From Robiginitomaculum sp. (GTDB lineage Bacteria > Pseudomonadota > Alphaproteobacteria > Caulobacterales > Maricaulaceae): a stretch of 50,147 nt of DNA. Position 1 is the stretch's first letter; each line of letters starts with the position of its first letter. Positions 8,264-16,752 of the stretch are shown here, in pieces. The translations under genes and the position numbers were made by a program. The notes under the pieces were generated by a model that was given only the letters and a program-made list of their open reading frames with translations, had not been told where the DNA came from and ran no database searches. Location of the stretch: contig JAKIUV010000008.1 in NCBI GenBank assembly GCA_021647375.1, positions 1 through 50,147 on the forward strand, in the 5' to 3' direction.

Positions 8264-10480
8264 ATGACGCATTGTAAAAAATTTATACAAGCCCCATTGC
8301 TCTTAATAGTAAGCGCTGTGTTGGGGCAAGGCTTATCTCATGCCCAAACGCCGGACGCGAGCCAGGACGAGATACGCGACGAGATAATTGTCACCGCCAC
8401 CAAACGGGCGCAAAATGTGCAGGATGTGGCGATTTCCATGGCCGTATTTCGGGAACAGGATATTGAGACGCTACGCACACCGCGCTTGTCGGAACTCAGC
8501 CAATTTATACCCAATATGTATTTGCCACCTGCGGGCGAAGCCGGGCAAAACGATATGACCATACGCGGCGTCGGCGGCGGCATAAACCGCTCTGCTGGCC
8601 GTGCCGTCGGGGTCTATATAGATGGTGTCTATATAAGTGCCGATACGCAGCTGAATATCGGTTTGGCGGATATTGAGCAGGTAGAGGTTTTACGTGGTCC
8701 CCAAGGCACATTATTTGGGCGCAATACCATTGGCGGTGCGGTCAATATTACCACGCGCCAAGAGCCTCTCTCCGATACAAATATGACGGGGCGGATGCAG
8801 GTGGAGTTCGGCTCGCTGGGACATAGGAAGGCTTTGGTGCGTGCGAATATACCCTTGCTGGAAAATCGTTTGTCCGTAAGCTTATCTGGGCTAAAGACCA
8901 AGCAGGACGGATATATTCGCAATCTAAGCGGCGGGGCAAGCTTTGGCCGTGAAGATCACAGCGCCTATCAAGCCCAGTTAAATTTTGCCCCGACGGATAA
9001 ATTATCAGGACGCCTGATTTATAGTTATCAGAAAATAGACGATAACCCCAATAGCCAGGGCGAACCCATCACCAATATTGGCGCAGACCAAATCCCCTAT
9101 ACGGTCAATACTGACCAAGACGAACGCCAAACCCAAAATGCCCAGCGGGCTTCCTTACATTTGACCTTTGATACCGACCTTGGTTATTCCCTGCAATCCA
9201 TAAGTGCTTGGTCGGATGTAAATGATTTTTATATCCAAGACGGCGACCGTCTGCCCCAAGCCATAACCGTCAACCAGTTTGACGGTGCCAATGAAGACAT
9301 ATCCCAAGAGTTTCGCATTATATCGCCCAGCTTTGGGCGCTTTGATTATGTAGCGGGCTTGTATTATTTGAAAACCCAGCGCCTATATTCGCCAACATTT
9401 CCGCTCATGCATACGGCGTTTTTGTCGCAAGTGTTCTTCTTGCCCGTCGAGTTGCACCCGCCTGACAGGCTGGATGGTCAACGGATTATCAGCAATGATG
9501 AAAGCATTGCGGTATATGGGCACGGGAATTTCAGGCTCAACGATAAGTTCAACCTGTTTGCGGGCGTGCGCTTGACGCGGGATAAGAAAACCGTTGATTA
9601 TTCCATATTTGGCGAGACATTTGCGCTGTTCGGCTTGCAGGCACTGCAGACGACCCAAAGCCTGGAGAACACGCCAATTTCGTGGAGTGTCGGCGGCACT
9701 TATAAACCCCACCCCAATATCAATTTCTACGGCCAGGTGGCGCGCGCATTTCGCAGTGCTACGGTGAAGGACGATTTCATCGGCCAGGCCGATCTAGATG
9801 CGCCCACAGGGTTTTTCACCAAGCCGGAATTTGTGACCAATTTTGAGGCCGGGTTCAAGCTGCGCGGTTTTGATCAGGCTTTGCGGCTGGATGCATCCGT
9901 ATTTTATATGGACTATACGGATATACAGGTGTCGGTTTCAAAAGAGCCGTTTTTGTTTTTACGCACCTTAACCAATGCTGCCAAGGCACGTATCTGGGGG
10001 TTTGAGGTGGATATGGCCTGGCAGGTGCTACCCGATTTAAACCTGAGCGCCAATGCGGGTTATTTGAAAACCCGCTATGATGAATTTATGCCAGAGCCGG
10101 GGCGGGATTTGGCGGGGACGGGCTTTGGCACTGCGCCCGAATTTAGTTTCAGCGCTGCGGTGGATTATAAGCGCCCCGTTATGGCGGGCGATTGGAAGAT
10201 ACATTTCGATTATAGCAACCAAACCGCTCCGGACGATTTCCAACTGAGGAATTTGCCGTTTACGGGCAGTCATGCTTTGGTTAATGCATGGACGGGCTAT
10301 ACGCCCGCAAACGCAAATTGGTCGGTGAAATTATGGGTGCGTAATTTGGCAAATTTCGACAAACCAACCACCAATTTTCATTGGGGCGCAGGCTTGGGGC
10401 CGCTCTTGGACAATGTCACCCAACAACACGAAAAGCCGCGCACATATGGTATCAGTTTTGATTATCAATTTGGAAACTGA
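8264..10480 (+). CDS. TonB-dependent outer-membrane receptor
   Basis: A 738-residue receptor with a signal peptide (residues 1-27, ending SHAQ), a TonB box-like DEIIVTATKR at about 38-47, a plug domain (LSELSQFIPNMYL, TIRGVGGG, DGVYIS, VEVLRGPQGTLFGRNTIGG) and a long beta-barrel ending in the aromatic-rich YGISFDYQFGN. It imports a ligand across the outer membrane using TonB energy; the EIIVTATKR-RPQGTLFGRNTIGGAVN type is common among sphingomonad-like receptors for plant or aromatic compounds and siderophores, so the ligand is open. It lies between mutM and ubiE, an order usually without insertion, and reads toward ubiE. The ribosome site is weak. Confidence 0.93.
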   Translation: MTHCKKFIQAPLLLIVSAVLGQGLSHAQTPDASQDEIRDEIIVTATKRAQNVQDVAISMAVFREQDIETLRTPRLSELSQFIPNMYLPPAGEAGQNDMTIRGVGGGINRSAGRAVGVYIDGVYISADTQLNIGLADIEQVEVLRGPQGTLFGRNTIGGAVNITTRQEPLSDTNMTGRMQVEFGSLGHRKALVRANIPLLENRLSVSLSGLKTKQDGYIRNLSGGASFGREDHSAYQAQLNFAPTDKLSGRLIYSYQKIDDNPNSQGEPITNIGADQIPYTVNTDQDERQTQNAQRASLHLTFDTDLGYSLQSISAWSDVNDFYIQDGDRLPQAITVNQFDGANEDISQEFRIISPSFGRFDYVAGLYYLKTQRLYSPTFPLMHTAFLSQVFFLPVELHPPDRLDGQRIISNDESIAVYGHGNFRLNDKFNLFAGVRLTRDKKTVDYSIFGETFALFGLQALQTTQSLENTPISWSVGGTYKPHPNINFYGQVARAFRSATVKDDFIGQADLDAPTGFFTKPEFVTNFEAGFKLRGFDQALRLDASVFYMDYTDIQVSVSKEPFLFLRTLTNAAKARIWGFEVDMAWQVLPDLNLSANAGYLKTRYDEFMPEPGRDLAGTGFGTAPEFSFSAAVDYKRPVMAGDWKIHFDYSNQTAPDDFQLRNLPFTGSHALVNAWTGYTPANANWSVKLWVRNLANFDKPTTNFHWGAGLGPLLDNVTQQHEKPRTYGISFDYQFGN

Positions 10481-10529
10481 TTCAGGACTTGAAGCAGGCA
10501 CATTTCCTGCGCATTATAGGATAGTTAGA

Positions 10530-11309
10530 ATGAGAGCGCATATGACAGAAGAAAACACAATTGATTTCGGCTTTGAGCAGGTTCCAGTCTCAGAGAAACA
10601 AGCCAAGGTACGTGGTGTTTTTGATAGCGTTGCCTCCAAATACGATTTGATGAATGATGCTATGAGTATGGGCGTCCACCGTTTGTGGAAAGACATGACC
10701 ATCACCAAGATTAACCCCCAACCCGGCGAAATCCACATAGATGTGGCGGGCGGTACGGGCGATCTGGCGCGGCGCTTCATTAAAAAAGCCGAGCAAGCCA
10801 GAGTGCGCAGAGGAGGGGATGCGGCCCAAGCTTTCATTGTCGATATTAACGCTGAAATGTTGCTCGCGGGTATTGACGCTAAAAAAGATACGGGGCTGGA
10901 TTTGACCCGCGTGTGCGGCAATGCGCAAGTGCTACCATTCCCGGATAATTTCGCCGATGTGGTCACCATAGCTTTCGGCATTAGAAATGTCACTGACCGC
11001 CCCCAAGCCCTGCGCGATATGCGCCGCGTCCTCAAACCAGGCGGCAGGTTTTTCTGCCTAGAGTTCAACACCCCACCCACAGAATGGCTCCGCAAATTCT
11101 ACGACGCCTACTCCTTCAACGTCATCCCCCCCATGGGCGAAATTCTGACAGGCGATCGCGACAGCTATCAATATCTGGTCGAAAGCATAAGAAAATTCCC
11201 CAAACAAGACGAGTTTGCGCAGATGATCAGAGACGCAGGCTATAAACAGGTCGGGTTTGAAAACTACACAGGCGGCGTCTGCGCCCTGCACTGGGGCTGG
11301 AAAGTTTAG
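10530..11309 (+). CDS. ubiE: Demethylubiquinone/demethylmenaquinone C-methyltransferase
   Basis: SAM-dependent C-methyltransferase of ubiquinone (and menaquinone) synthesis. Family blocks are all visible: FDSVASKYDLMNDAMSMGVHRLWK, the SAM motif I HIDVAGGTGDLARRF, FPDNFADVVTIAFGIRNVTD, MRRVLKPGGRFFCLEF and YQYLVESIRKFPKQDEF. The open frame reaches upstream to 10413 inside the TonB receptor gene, so I place the start at 10530, where AGGA lies about 8 bases upstream (259 residues); the ATG at 10542 is an alternative that gives MTEENTIDFGFEQ. In many alphaproteobacteria ubiB and coaBC follow ubiE; here they do not, which marks a break in the usual order. Confidence 0.95.
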   Translation: MRAHMTEENTIDFGFEQVPVSEKQAKVRGVFDSVASKYDLMNDAMSMGVHRLWKDMTITKINPQPGEIHIDVAGGTGDLARRFIKKAEQARVRRGGDAAQAFIVDINAEMLLAGIDAKKDTGLDLTRVCGNAQVLPFPDNFADVVTIAFGIRNVTDRPQALRDMRRVLKPGGRFFCLEFNTPPTEWLRKFYDAYSFNVIPPMGEILTGDRDSYQYLVESIRKFPKQDEFAQMIRDAGYKQVGFENYTGGVCALHWGWKV

Positions 11310-11364
11310 GGGTTCACGGTCTCCCTGCCCAAAGCTAAGGACTGCATTGGGGGCAAATGTGGTA

Positions 11365-11787
11365 TTAACTCCAATGCGACTTTAAGCGACAATGATGCCG
11401 TGGATTTGCCTTAATAAAAGCGTCTACTTCCTTTAAAGTCAGGGGATACGAAACTGGCTCATAGGTATTTGTCGGAAACCTATAGCCCGCATCCCACAAT
11501 TTTTTCACTTTTTTCCATTGGGCAACGTCACTTTTCTTTGGAGCTTTAAAGGCTCGCCCCATCTCGCAAAGCGCTATTCTGCATTGAGGGCAAACGGGGT
11601 GATTATCAGTGTTGATCGGATATTTGTATGATTTTCTACATTCAAAACATGCGTGAGCAACCAAATAATCTGGACCTTTTATTTTTGGAATTGCACCAGT
11701 TGCGCGTTTTGAATGTTCTGATAGAGGTCTATTTCCCATATCCTTGCGGATGGACATTCGTCTGGATTTTTCTTCGTTGGTTACCAT
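11365..11787 (-). CDS. Hypothetical zinc-ribbon protein
   Basis: A 140-residue basic protein. A zinc ribbon is visible in the middle: CFEC at about 47-50 and CPQC at about 66-69, spaced as in small four-cysteine ribbons. The flanks are rich in Lys, Arg and Pro (RMSIRKDMGNRPLSEHSK at the start, NPRHHCRLKSHW at the end). No enzymatic motif was recognised; a nucleic-acid-binding or accessory role would be guesswork. It is convergent with ubiE and separated from it by about 55 bases. Confidence 0.6.
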   Translation of the reverse strand: MVTNEEKSRRMSIRKDMGNRPLSEHSKRATGAIPKIKGPDYLVAHACFECRKSYKYPINTDNHPVCPQCRIALCEMGRAFKAPKKSDVAQWKKVKKLWDAGYRFPTNTYEPVSYPLTLKEVDAFIKANPRHHCRLKSHWS

Positions 11788-11962
11788 ACCTCATTATTGC
11801 ATACCTTGATTAATTTGCAATGTCTGCTCTTGAGGATTTAGCAGGCATCTCCTGGATTTGTGAGCTATGTGTAGGAATTGTCGGTTTTTTTATATTCACA
11901 AGTTAGTAAGTATACACTAACGTTTCCTTGACTCGCCTCGCCCTCATCTTAGTGACCGCTAA

Positions 11963-12424
11963 CTAACTCACAGGCGCATCGCAGGTGCCGCCGCTGCCTT
12001 TAACAATCCAGCGGGCGCCCCAGTCGTTATAATTACGCGGCCCCTTTAGGGTCATGGCGCCAATACCATAACCGTAATAACATGTGTCTTGTTTATAGAC
12101 CCAGAAACAATTGATTTGCGGCCCCATATTTTTGTCGTTGGGGTATTTATAGCAGATTTTATGTTTCCCCAAAGTGTACCAAATGCCTTTGGCTTTGATT
12201 GTGCCTTCCGTGTAATCCGTGGTGCCGTTTTTATAGTGTTTTTCCGAAAAGTTATAGGTTTTGGTGCGTTCGCGCATTTGGCGGTATTCACCAGTGATGG
12301 TGCTGCCGGGTAGCATTTTGTTTAACTGTTTAGTGGTGAGGGGCGCATATTGTTTATCGCTTGCGCTCACGGTATTTGCCGTAAACAGTATTAAAGCACC
12401 CAATAATATCGCGAAAATTTTCAT
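11963..12424 (-). CDS. DUF995-like exported protein, copy 1
   Basis: The 153-residue protein has a signal peptide (MKIFAILLGALILFTANTVSA) and a compact C-terminal domain with the pattern GEYRQMRERTKTYNFSEKH, DGTTDYTEG-type sequence, GIWYTLGKHKICYKYP, CFWVY and GSGGTC. This fits DUF995-type periplasmic proteins of Alphaproteobacteria, whose function is unknown. Conserved cysteines at about the ICYKYP, NCFW, TCYYG and GTCD positions suggest disulphides. It is a paralogue of the next gene upstream; the ribosome site AGGATAACTG lies inside a 15-base tandem repeat joining the two genes, so they form one transcription unit. Confidence 0.7.
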   Translation of the reverse strand: MKIFAILLGALILFTANTVSASDKQYAPLTTKQLNKMLPGSTITGEYRQMRERTKTYNFSEKHYKNGTTDYTEGTIKAKGIWYTLGKHKICYKYPNDKNMGPQINCFWVYKQDTCYYGYGIGAMTLKGPRNYNDWGARWIVKGSGGTCDAPVS

Positions 12425-12425
12425 A

Positions 12426-12455
12426 CAGTTATCCTACTGGCAGTTATCCCACTGG
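12426..12455. repeat. Tandem 15-base repeat at the junction of the two DUF995-like genes
   Basis: CAGTTATCCTACTGG (12426-12440) is followed directly by CAGTTATCCCACTGG (12441-12455), with one difference. The right unit contains the stop codon of the upstream gene, the left unit contains the ribosome site AGGA for the downstream gene, 7 bases from its ATG. The duplication therefore shaped the translational junction. Confidence 0.85.
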
Positions 12456-12902
12456 TTCATCACACGTGCCGCCTGCGCCTTTGCGCACGGCGCGGGATGA
12501 CCATCTATTGCGGTTTCTAGGGTTGCGGTTCAGGGTCATATTTTCTGGCGTGAATTTGTAATAACAGCCATCAGCGTTGAACACATAAAAGCAATAGGTT
12601 TGTGAATAATAACGACTGCCCGGATATTTATAGCAGATTTTCTCATTGCCGATTATTTTCCAGCGCCCGTCCTCTTTTTTGCGGCCCTCAACATAGTCGG
12701 TGGTGCCGTCCTTGCTGTGAAATTCCGTATAATTAAAGGTGCGTGTCAGGTCGCGGTATTGGCGGTATTCGCCGACCATCATGGTGTCTGTGAACACGGC
12801 GCGCAAAGCATCGCCTTTCATTTGTGTGAAGCTGCCGCTATTATTTGCACGAGCCGTGCCGGGGCTTAAACCCCATAAAATTGCAACGAGTATGTATTTC
12901 AT
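12444..12902 (-). CDS. DUF995-like exported protein, copy 2
   Basis: The product from the ATG at 12902 is 152 residues with a signal peptide (MKYILVAILWGLSPGTARA). It matches its neighbour in GEYRQYRDLTRTFNYTEFH, KDGTTDYVEGRK, GRWKIIGNEKICYKYPG, YCFYVF and GAGGTCDEPVG, so the two come from a duplication followed by marked divergence. ORF extension to 12926 adds MYIPYVIK with no ribosome site, so the shorter form is preferred. Function unknown; exported location is inferred from the signal peptide. Confidence 0.7.
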   Translation of the reverse strand: MKYILVAILWGLSPGTARANNSGSFTQMKGDALRAVFTDTMMVGEYRQYRDLTRTFNYTEFHSKDGTTDYVEGRKKEDGRWKIIGNEKICYKYPGSRYYSQTYCFYVFNADGCYYKFTPENMTLNRNPRNRNRWSSRAVRKGAGGTCDEPVG

Positions 12903-12990
12903 CTTGATCACATATGGTATATACATGGATTAAACGTGTGCGGCAATTATCGATTGCATGAAAATATTGCCACAAAACGAAAGGGTTATC

Positions 12991-13353
12991 ATGGCTAGGA
13001 AATATACCGAGATTGGAAAACGAGGATCTGAACGCTCGACCGCAAGCCCGTCCGAGCGCATGTTCCGCCGTTCCCGTGCAGCAGAAAACCGCCGCCGGGT
13101 TAAAGAAAACAAAGACCAGCGGTTCTTCCGGTTTATTTTTGGGCTGGCAGGTTTTGGCACATTTGCAGTTTTCATCATAATTATATTTATGTCCAAGGCG
13201 GCCTACGGCCAAGAAACAGGCGACGAAATTGTGCCGGAAACTGCACTCACCCGTACATTTATAGGAGATTATTCCTTGCTGGATTTAATGGGGGTTGCCT
13301 TTGTGCTGGTGGCTGGTTATGCGGTCTACCGCAAATACAGCAAGAAGGACTAG
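12991..13353 (+). CDS. Small two-helix membrane protein upstream of asd
   Basis: The 120-residue product starts MARKYTEIGKRGS; AAAGGG lies 6 bases upstream, which decides this start over the in-frame ATG at 12958. The N-terminal 45 residues are strongly basic (RRSRAAENRRRVKENKDQR), followed by a membrane segment (about 46-69, FIFGLAGFGTFAVFIIIIFM) and a second one near the end (about 97-113). The basic start suggests a cytoplasmic N-terminus. Not recognised. It ends 7 bases before the asd start and is probably cotranscribed with it. Confidence 0.6.
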   Translation: MARKYTEIGKRGSERSTASPSERMFRRSRAAENRRRVKENKDQRFFRFIFGLAGFGTFAVFIIIIFMSKAAYGQETGDEIVPETALTRTFIGDYSLLDLMGVAFVLVAGYAVYRKYSKKD

Positions 13354-13360
13354 GAAAACC

Positions 13361-14380
13361 ATGGGCTTGAAAATCGCAGTTGTTGGTGCGACAGGTAATG
13401 TCGGCACTGAAATGCTCACTATTTTAGATGAAAGTGATTTAAGCATAGAAAAGGTGTACGCGGTGGCGTCGCGGCGCTCCCTTGGCCGCGCCGTCAGTTA
13501 TGGCGACCGGGATATAAAGTGCCTTGATATTGAACAATTTGATTTTTCCAGCGTTGATATTGTTTTGATGAGCGCAGGCGGAAAAGTATCCAAAGAGTGG
13601 TCACCAAAAATCGTCAAGGCTGGCTGTAAGGTGGTCATTGATAATTCCTCCGCTTGGCGCATGGATATGGATGTGCCTTTGGTGGTGCCAGAGGTCAATG
13701 CCGATGCGGTCGCGGGTTTTGCCAAAAAAGGCATTATCGCCAACCCCAATTGCTCGACCATTCAAATGGTTGTGGCGCTGAAACCTTTGCACGATGTCGC
13801 AACTATTAAACGGGTTGTGGTTTCCACCTACCAATCAACCAGTGGCGGCGGGCGGGCGGCTATGGACGAACTGTGGATTCAGACCAAGGGCATTTATGTG
13901 AACGACACACCAACCCCGGAAGTTTTCCCCAAGCAAATCGCCTTTAATGTTATCCCGCAAATTGACGTGTTCATGGACGGCGGCGACACCAAAGAAGAGT
14001 GGAAGATGAAAGCCGAGACCATGAAAATCATGGAGGCTAAAATCAAAGTCACGGCAACCTGTGTGCGCGTCCCGACTTTCATTGGTCACGCCGAAGCCAT
14101 CAACATCGAATTTGAAAACGACATGAACGCCGACCGCGCTCGCGAAATCCTACGCGAAAGCCCCGGCATTATGGTTTACGACAAGCCAGAAGAAAAAGGC
14201 GGCTACATGACACCTGTAGAAGTCTCCGGCGAATTCGCAACCTATGTATCGCGCATCCGCGATGACAGCACGAGGGACAACACGATTAATCTCTGGTGTG
14301 TAGGCGACAACCTCCGCAAAGGCGCAGCCCTAAACGCTGTGCAAATTGCAGAAGTGATGGTGAATAAGGGATTGGTTTAA
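13361..14380 (+). CDS. asd: Aspartate-semialdehyde dehydrogenase
   Basis: NADPH-dependent enzyme converting aspartyl phosphate to aspartate semialdehyde, the branch point to lysine, threonine and methionine and to diaminopimelate. The NADP motif GATGNVGTEML is at about 9-19; the active-site Cys is in NPNCSTIQM (about 130-134); STYQSTSGGGRAAMDEL and RVPTFIGHAEAINIEF fit the family. The product from the ATG at 13361 (AGGA 8 bases upstream) is 339 residues, the expected size. The frame is open upstream to 13295 but that part overlaps the preceding gene. Confidence 0.95.
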   Translation: MGLKIAVVGATGNVGTEMLTILDESDLSIEKVYAVASRRSLGRAVSYGDRDIKCLDIEQFDFSSVDIVLMSAGGKVSKEWSPKIVKAGCKVVIDNSSAWRMDMDVPLVVPEVNADAVAGFAKKGIIANPNCSTIQMVVALKPLHDVATIKRVVVSTYQSTSGGGRAAMDELWIQTKGIYVNDTPTPEVFPKQIAFNVIPQIDVFMDGGDTKEEWKMKAETMKIMEAKIKVTATCVRVPTFIGHAEAINIEFENDMNADRAREILRESPGIMVYDKPEEKGGYMTPVEVSGEFATYVSRIRDDSTRDNTINLWCVGDNLRKGAALNAVQIAEVMVNKGLV

Positions 14381-14432
14381 GCGGTCTTACTCTGCTCTCG
14401 CAAGTCGCCAGTTCGCGTTTGAAGGATAAGCA

Positions 14433-15662
14433 CTATATTATCTTATCATCTTCCAGCTTCTGCATCTCTCCCTTTGTCATCCCTAACAGCTCTCGGTAAA
14501 TCTCGTCATTATGCTGGCCAAGCTCTGGCCCTGTCCATCTGACCTTGCCGGGGGTTTTGGAGAATTTCGGGGCTACATTTTGCATTTGCAAATTCTTAAA
14601 CTGTGGGTGGGCGACTTTGATAATGGCTTCGCGGGCTTTGAAATGCGGGTCGTCGAGCATGTCTGGGGCGCGGTAAATCTTGCCTTGGGGAATGCCGTAT
14701 TTATCAAGGGCTACCATTAAGCTTTCGGCGTCCAAAGTGCTTGTCCACTCACCGACTAAAATGTCCAACTCGGTTTGGTTTTCCCCGCGCGCGCCGTGGG
14801 TGGCATAGCGTTTATCGCTGGCCAATTCCGGCTGCCCCATAGCGGCCGCAAGGCGGGTAAAGACTGTGTCTTGGTTGGCGGCAATTAAAACCATCTGCCC
14901 GTCTTTGGTCGGGTATATATTGGACGGGGCAACATTGGGCAAAATAGCGCCGGAGCGTTCGCGGATATAATCGGCCTCCACATATTCGGTGATGAGGCTT
15001 TCCATCATGGCTAGAACAGCCTCGTAAATAGCGCTGTCGATCACTTGCCCTTCGCCAGTCTTATCTTTGTGGTGTAGGGCGGCTAGCGCGCCCATGCAGG
15101 CGAAACTGGCCGCCAGTTGATCACCAATAGAAATCCCCATGCGCGACGGCGGGCTGGACGGGTCGCCAACTACATAGCGCATCCCGCCCATGGCTTCGCC
15201 GATCGCGCCATATCCAGGGCGGGACGCATATGGCCCGTCTTGGCCAAAGCCGGACACCCGCACCATTATCAATCCGGGGTTTATTTTTTGTAACACATCA
15301 TAACCAAGCCCCCATTTCTCCATGGTGCCGGGGCGGAAGTTCTCAATGACAATATCGGCTTTGGCCACAAGCTGTTTTAAAATATCGGAGCCAGCCTTCT
15401 CGCGCAAATTCAGGGTAATGGATTTTTTATTGCGGGCAATCACAGGCCACCACAAAGACAGCCCGTGTGGTTTTTCCCGACCCCATCCGCGCATGGGGTC
15501 GCCAATTTTAGGCTGCTCGACCTTGATAATCTCGGCGCCAAAATCCCCCATCATCTGGCCGCAAAATGGTCCGGCCAGCAACTGCCCCATCTCGATAACC
15601 CGTAGGCCTTTAAGTGGCCCAGTAGCTTCCTTTGTTGCTTCAGTTTCTGTGCTTGAACGCAT
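14433..15662 (-). CDS. Family III CoA-transferase (CaiB/BaiF type)
   Basis: The 409-residue protein moves CoA from one acyl-CoA to a free carboxylic acid. Family blocks are GLRVIEMGQLLAGPFCGQ, DFGAEIIKVEQP, RNKKSITLNLR, IENFRPGTMEKWGLGYD and VSGFGQDGPYASRPGYG; the likely catalytic Asp is residue 181 in GISIGDQLAASF, and TGEGQVIDSAIYE follows. GGGGATTT precedes the ATG at 15662; the 52 codons of open frame upstream of it are non-family sequence from the divergent promoter region. It faces away from the HMG-CoA-lyase-like gene, and the two together suggest CoA activation of an acid followed by carbon-carbon cleavage. The substrate is unknown. Confidence 0.92.
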   Translation of the reverse strand: MRSSTETEATKEATGPLKGLRVIEMGQLLAGPFCGQMMGDFGAEIIKVEQPKIGDPMRGWGREKPHGLSLWWPVIARNKKSITLNLREKAGSDILKQLVAKADIVIENFRPGTMEKWGLGYDVLQKINPGLIMVRVSGFGQDGPYASRPGYGAIGEAMGGMRYVVGDPSSPPSRMGISIGDQLAASFACMGALAALHHKDKTGEGQVIDSAIYEAVLAMMESLITEYVEADYIRERSGAILPNVAPSNIYPTKDGQMVLIAANQDTVFTRLAAAMGQPELASDKRYATHGARGENQTELDILVGEWTSTLDAESLMVALDKYGIPQGKIYRAPDMLDDPHFKAREAIIKVAHPQFKNLQMQNVAPKFSKTPGKVRWTGPELGQHNDEIYRELLGMTKGEMQKLEDDKII

Positions 15663-15680
15663 AGCGATAAATCCCCAAAT

Positions 15681-15696
15681 GATATAATGATATAAT
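15681..15696. promoter_or_regulatory. Tandem GATATAAT in the divergent CoA-transferase/lyase promoter region
   Basis: GATATAAT occurs twice in direct succession, so the plus strand holds two perfect -10 hexamers (TATAAT at 15683 and 15691) about 65 bases before the lyase gene. No good -35 was seen at the right distance. The element sits in the only 92 bases that separate the two divergent genes, so it must serve at least one of them. Confidence 0.35.
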
Positions 15697-15754
15697 AACT
15701 TGCCTTTTATGACACCCGTCGCTACAAATTGTCCAGCAATATTTACGGGATAAT

Positions 15755-16687
15755 ATGACGACACATATAGACATTCTGGAAGTTTCACCACGTGATGGTC
15801 TGCAAAGTGAAAAAACACCTGTCTCCACAGCAGACAAACTTAAACTGATAAATATGGCTCTGGACGCAGGCTTGAAGCGCATAGAGATCACCAGCTTCGT
15901 TAACCCAAAACGGGTGCCGCAAATGGCGGACGCGGCGGAGCTTGTGAGAGCTTTGCCGAAACGCGACGACGTGATTTATACGGGTATGGTTCTCAACACA
16001 CGCGGGTTTGAGCGGGCAGCGGAATTGGGCATGGACGAAATTGGCTGTGTCGTGGTCTCGACCGAAACCTTTAACTTGAAAAACCAAGGCGCCAGTGTCG
16101 ATGAAACCTTGTGGCAGTGGGCCGATATGGCGACACGCGCCAAGCGGGCAGGTATGCGCGCCCAAATCACAATTTCCTGTGCCTTTGGTTGCCCTTATGA
16201 GGGCGAAATTGCGCCCGCCCGTATTGTCGAAATTGCCAAACGGGCAGCGGACGCCGAACCCGTAGAATTATGCTTGGCCGATAGCATAGGTGTCGCCGTG
16301 CCGTCGCAAGTGCGCGATTTATTGGGCATGGTAGCAGGCGCCGTTCCCGGTATTCCCTTACGCGCCCATCTGCATAATACGCGCGGTACGGGGTTAGCCA
16401 ACGCATTGGCCGCCATAGAGGCAGGCGTGCAAACTCTGGACGCCAGCATTGGCGGTATAGGTGGTTGCCCGTTCGCGCCACGCGCCACAGGCAATATCCC
16501 GACAGATGATCTGGTTTATATGTTGGAGCGTTCAGGCATTAAAACCGGGGTCTCGCTTGCGGGCATTATAGAGACCTCACATTGGCTAGAAGACGTGCTT
16601 GGCCGCCCTGTCCCGTCGCAAGTGGCACAGGCGGGTGGTTTTCCCAAAAACCCAAAATGTGACCAGACAGTGGAGAAGGCAAATTAA
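15755..16687 (+). CDS. HMG-CoA lyase-like enzyme (pyruvate carboxyltransferase superfamily)
   Basis: A 310-residue TIM-barrel lyase. The N-terminal metal/catalytic motif is EVSPRDGLQ; the metal-binding HLH is in RAHLHNTRGTG; the signature loop with the catalytic Cys is GGIGGCPFAPRATGN, followed by IPTDDLVYMLE. These match hydroxymethylglutaryl-CoA lyases, which split HMG-CoA into acetyl-CoA and acetoacetate; relatives cleave other 3-hydroxy-3-methyl acyl-CoAs. The LHNTRG version (rather than HDTRG or HDTYG) and the neighbours make a different substrate plausible. It is preceded by GGGA and lies between the divergent CoA-transferase gene and hyuA. A synthase of the LeuA type is excluded by the Cys signature loop. 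Confidence 0.88.
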   Translation: MTTHIDILEVSPRDGLQSEKTPVSTADKLKLINMALDAGLKRIEITSFVNPKRVPQMADAAELVRALPKRDDVIYTGMVLNTRGFERAAELGMDEIGCVVVSTETFNLKNQGASVDETLWQWADMATRAKRAGMRAQITISCAFGCPYEGEIAPARIVEIAKRAADAEPVELCLADSIGVAVPSQVRDLLGMVAGAVPGIPLRAHLHNTRGTGLANALAAIEAGVQTLDASIGGIGGCPFAPRATGNIPTDDLVYMLERSGIKTGVSLAGIIETSHWLEDVLGRPVPSQVAQAGGFPKNPKCDQTVEKAN

Positions 16688-16752
16688 GCGCCTGAAGAAG
16701 TTAACAAAAACAATAAAGTAAAAAATTAAATACCAAATAAGGAGTGGATTGA

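Noticed and set aside
15755..16687. Isopropylmalate or citramalate synthase for the lyase-like gene
   Set aside because: The GGIGGCPFAPRATGN loop with its Cys belongs to HMG-CoA-lyase-type enzymes, and the length of 310 residues lacks the regulatory domain of LeuA.
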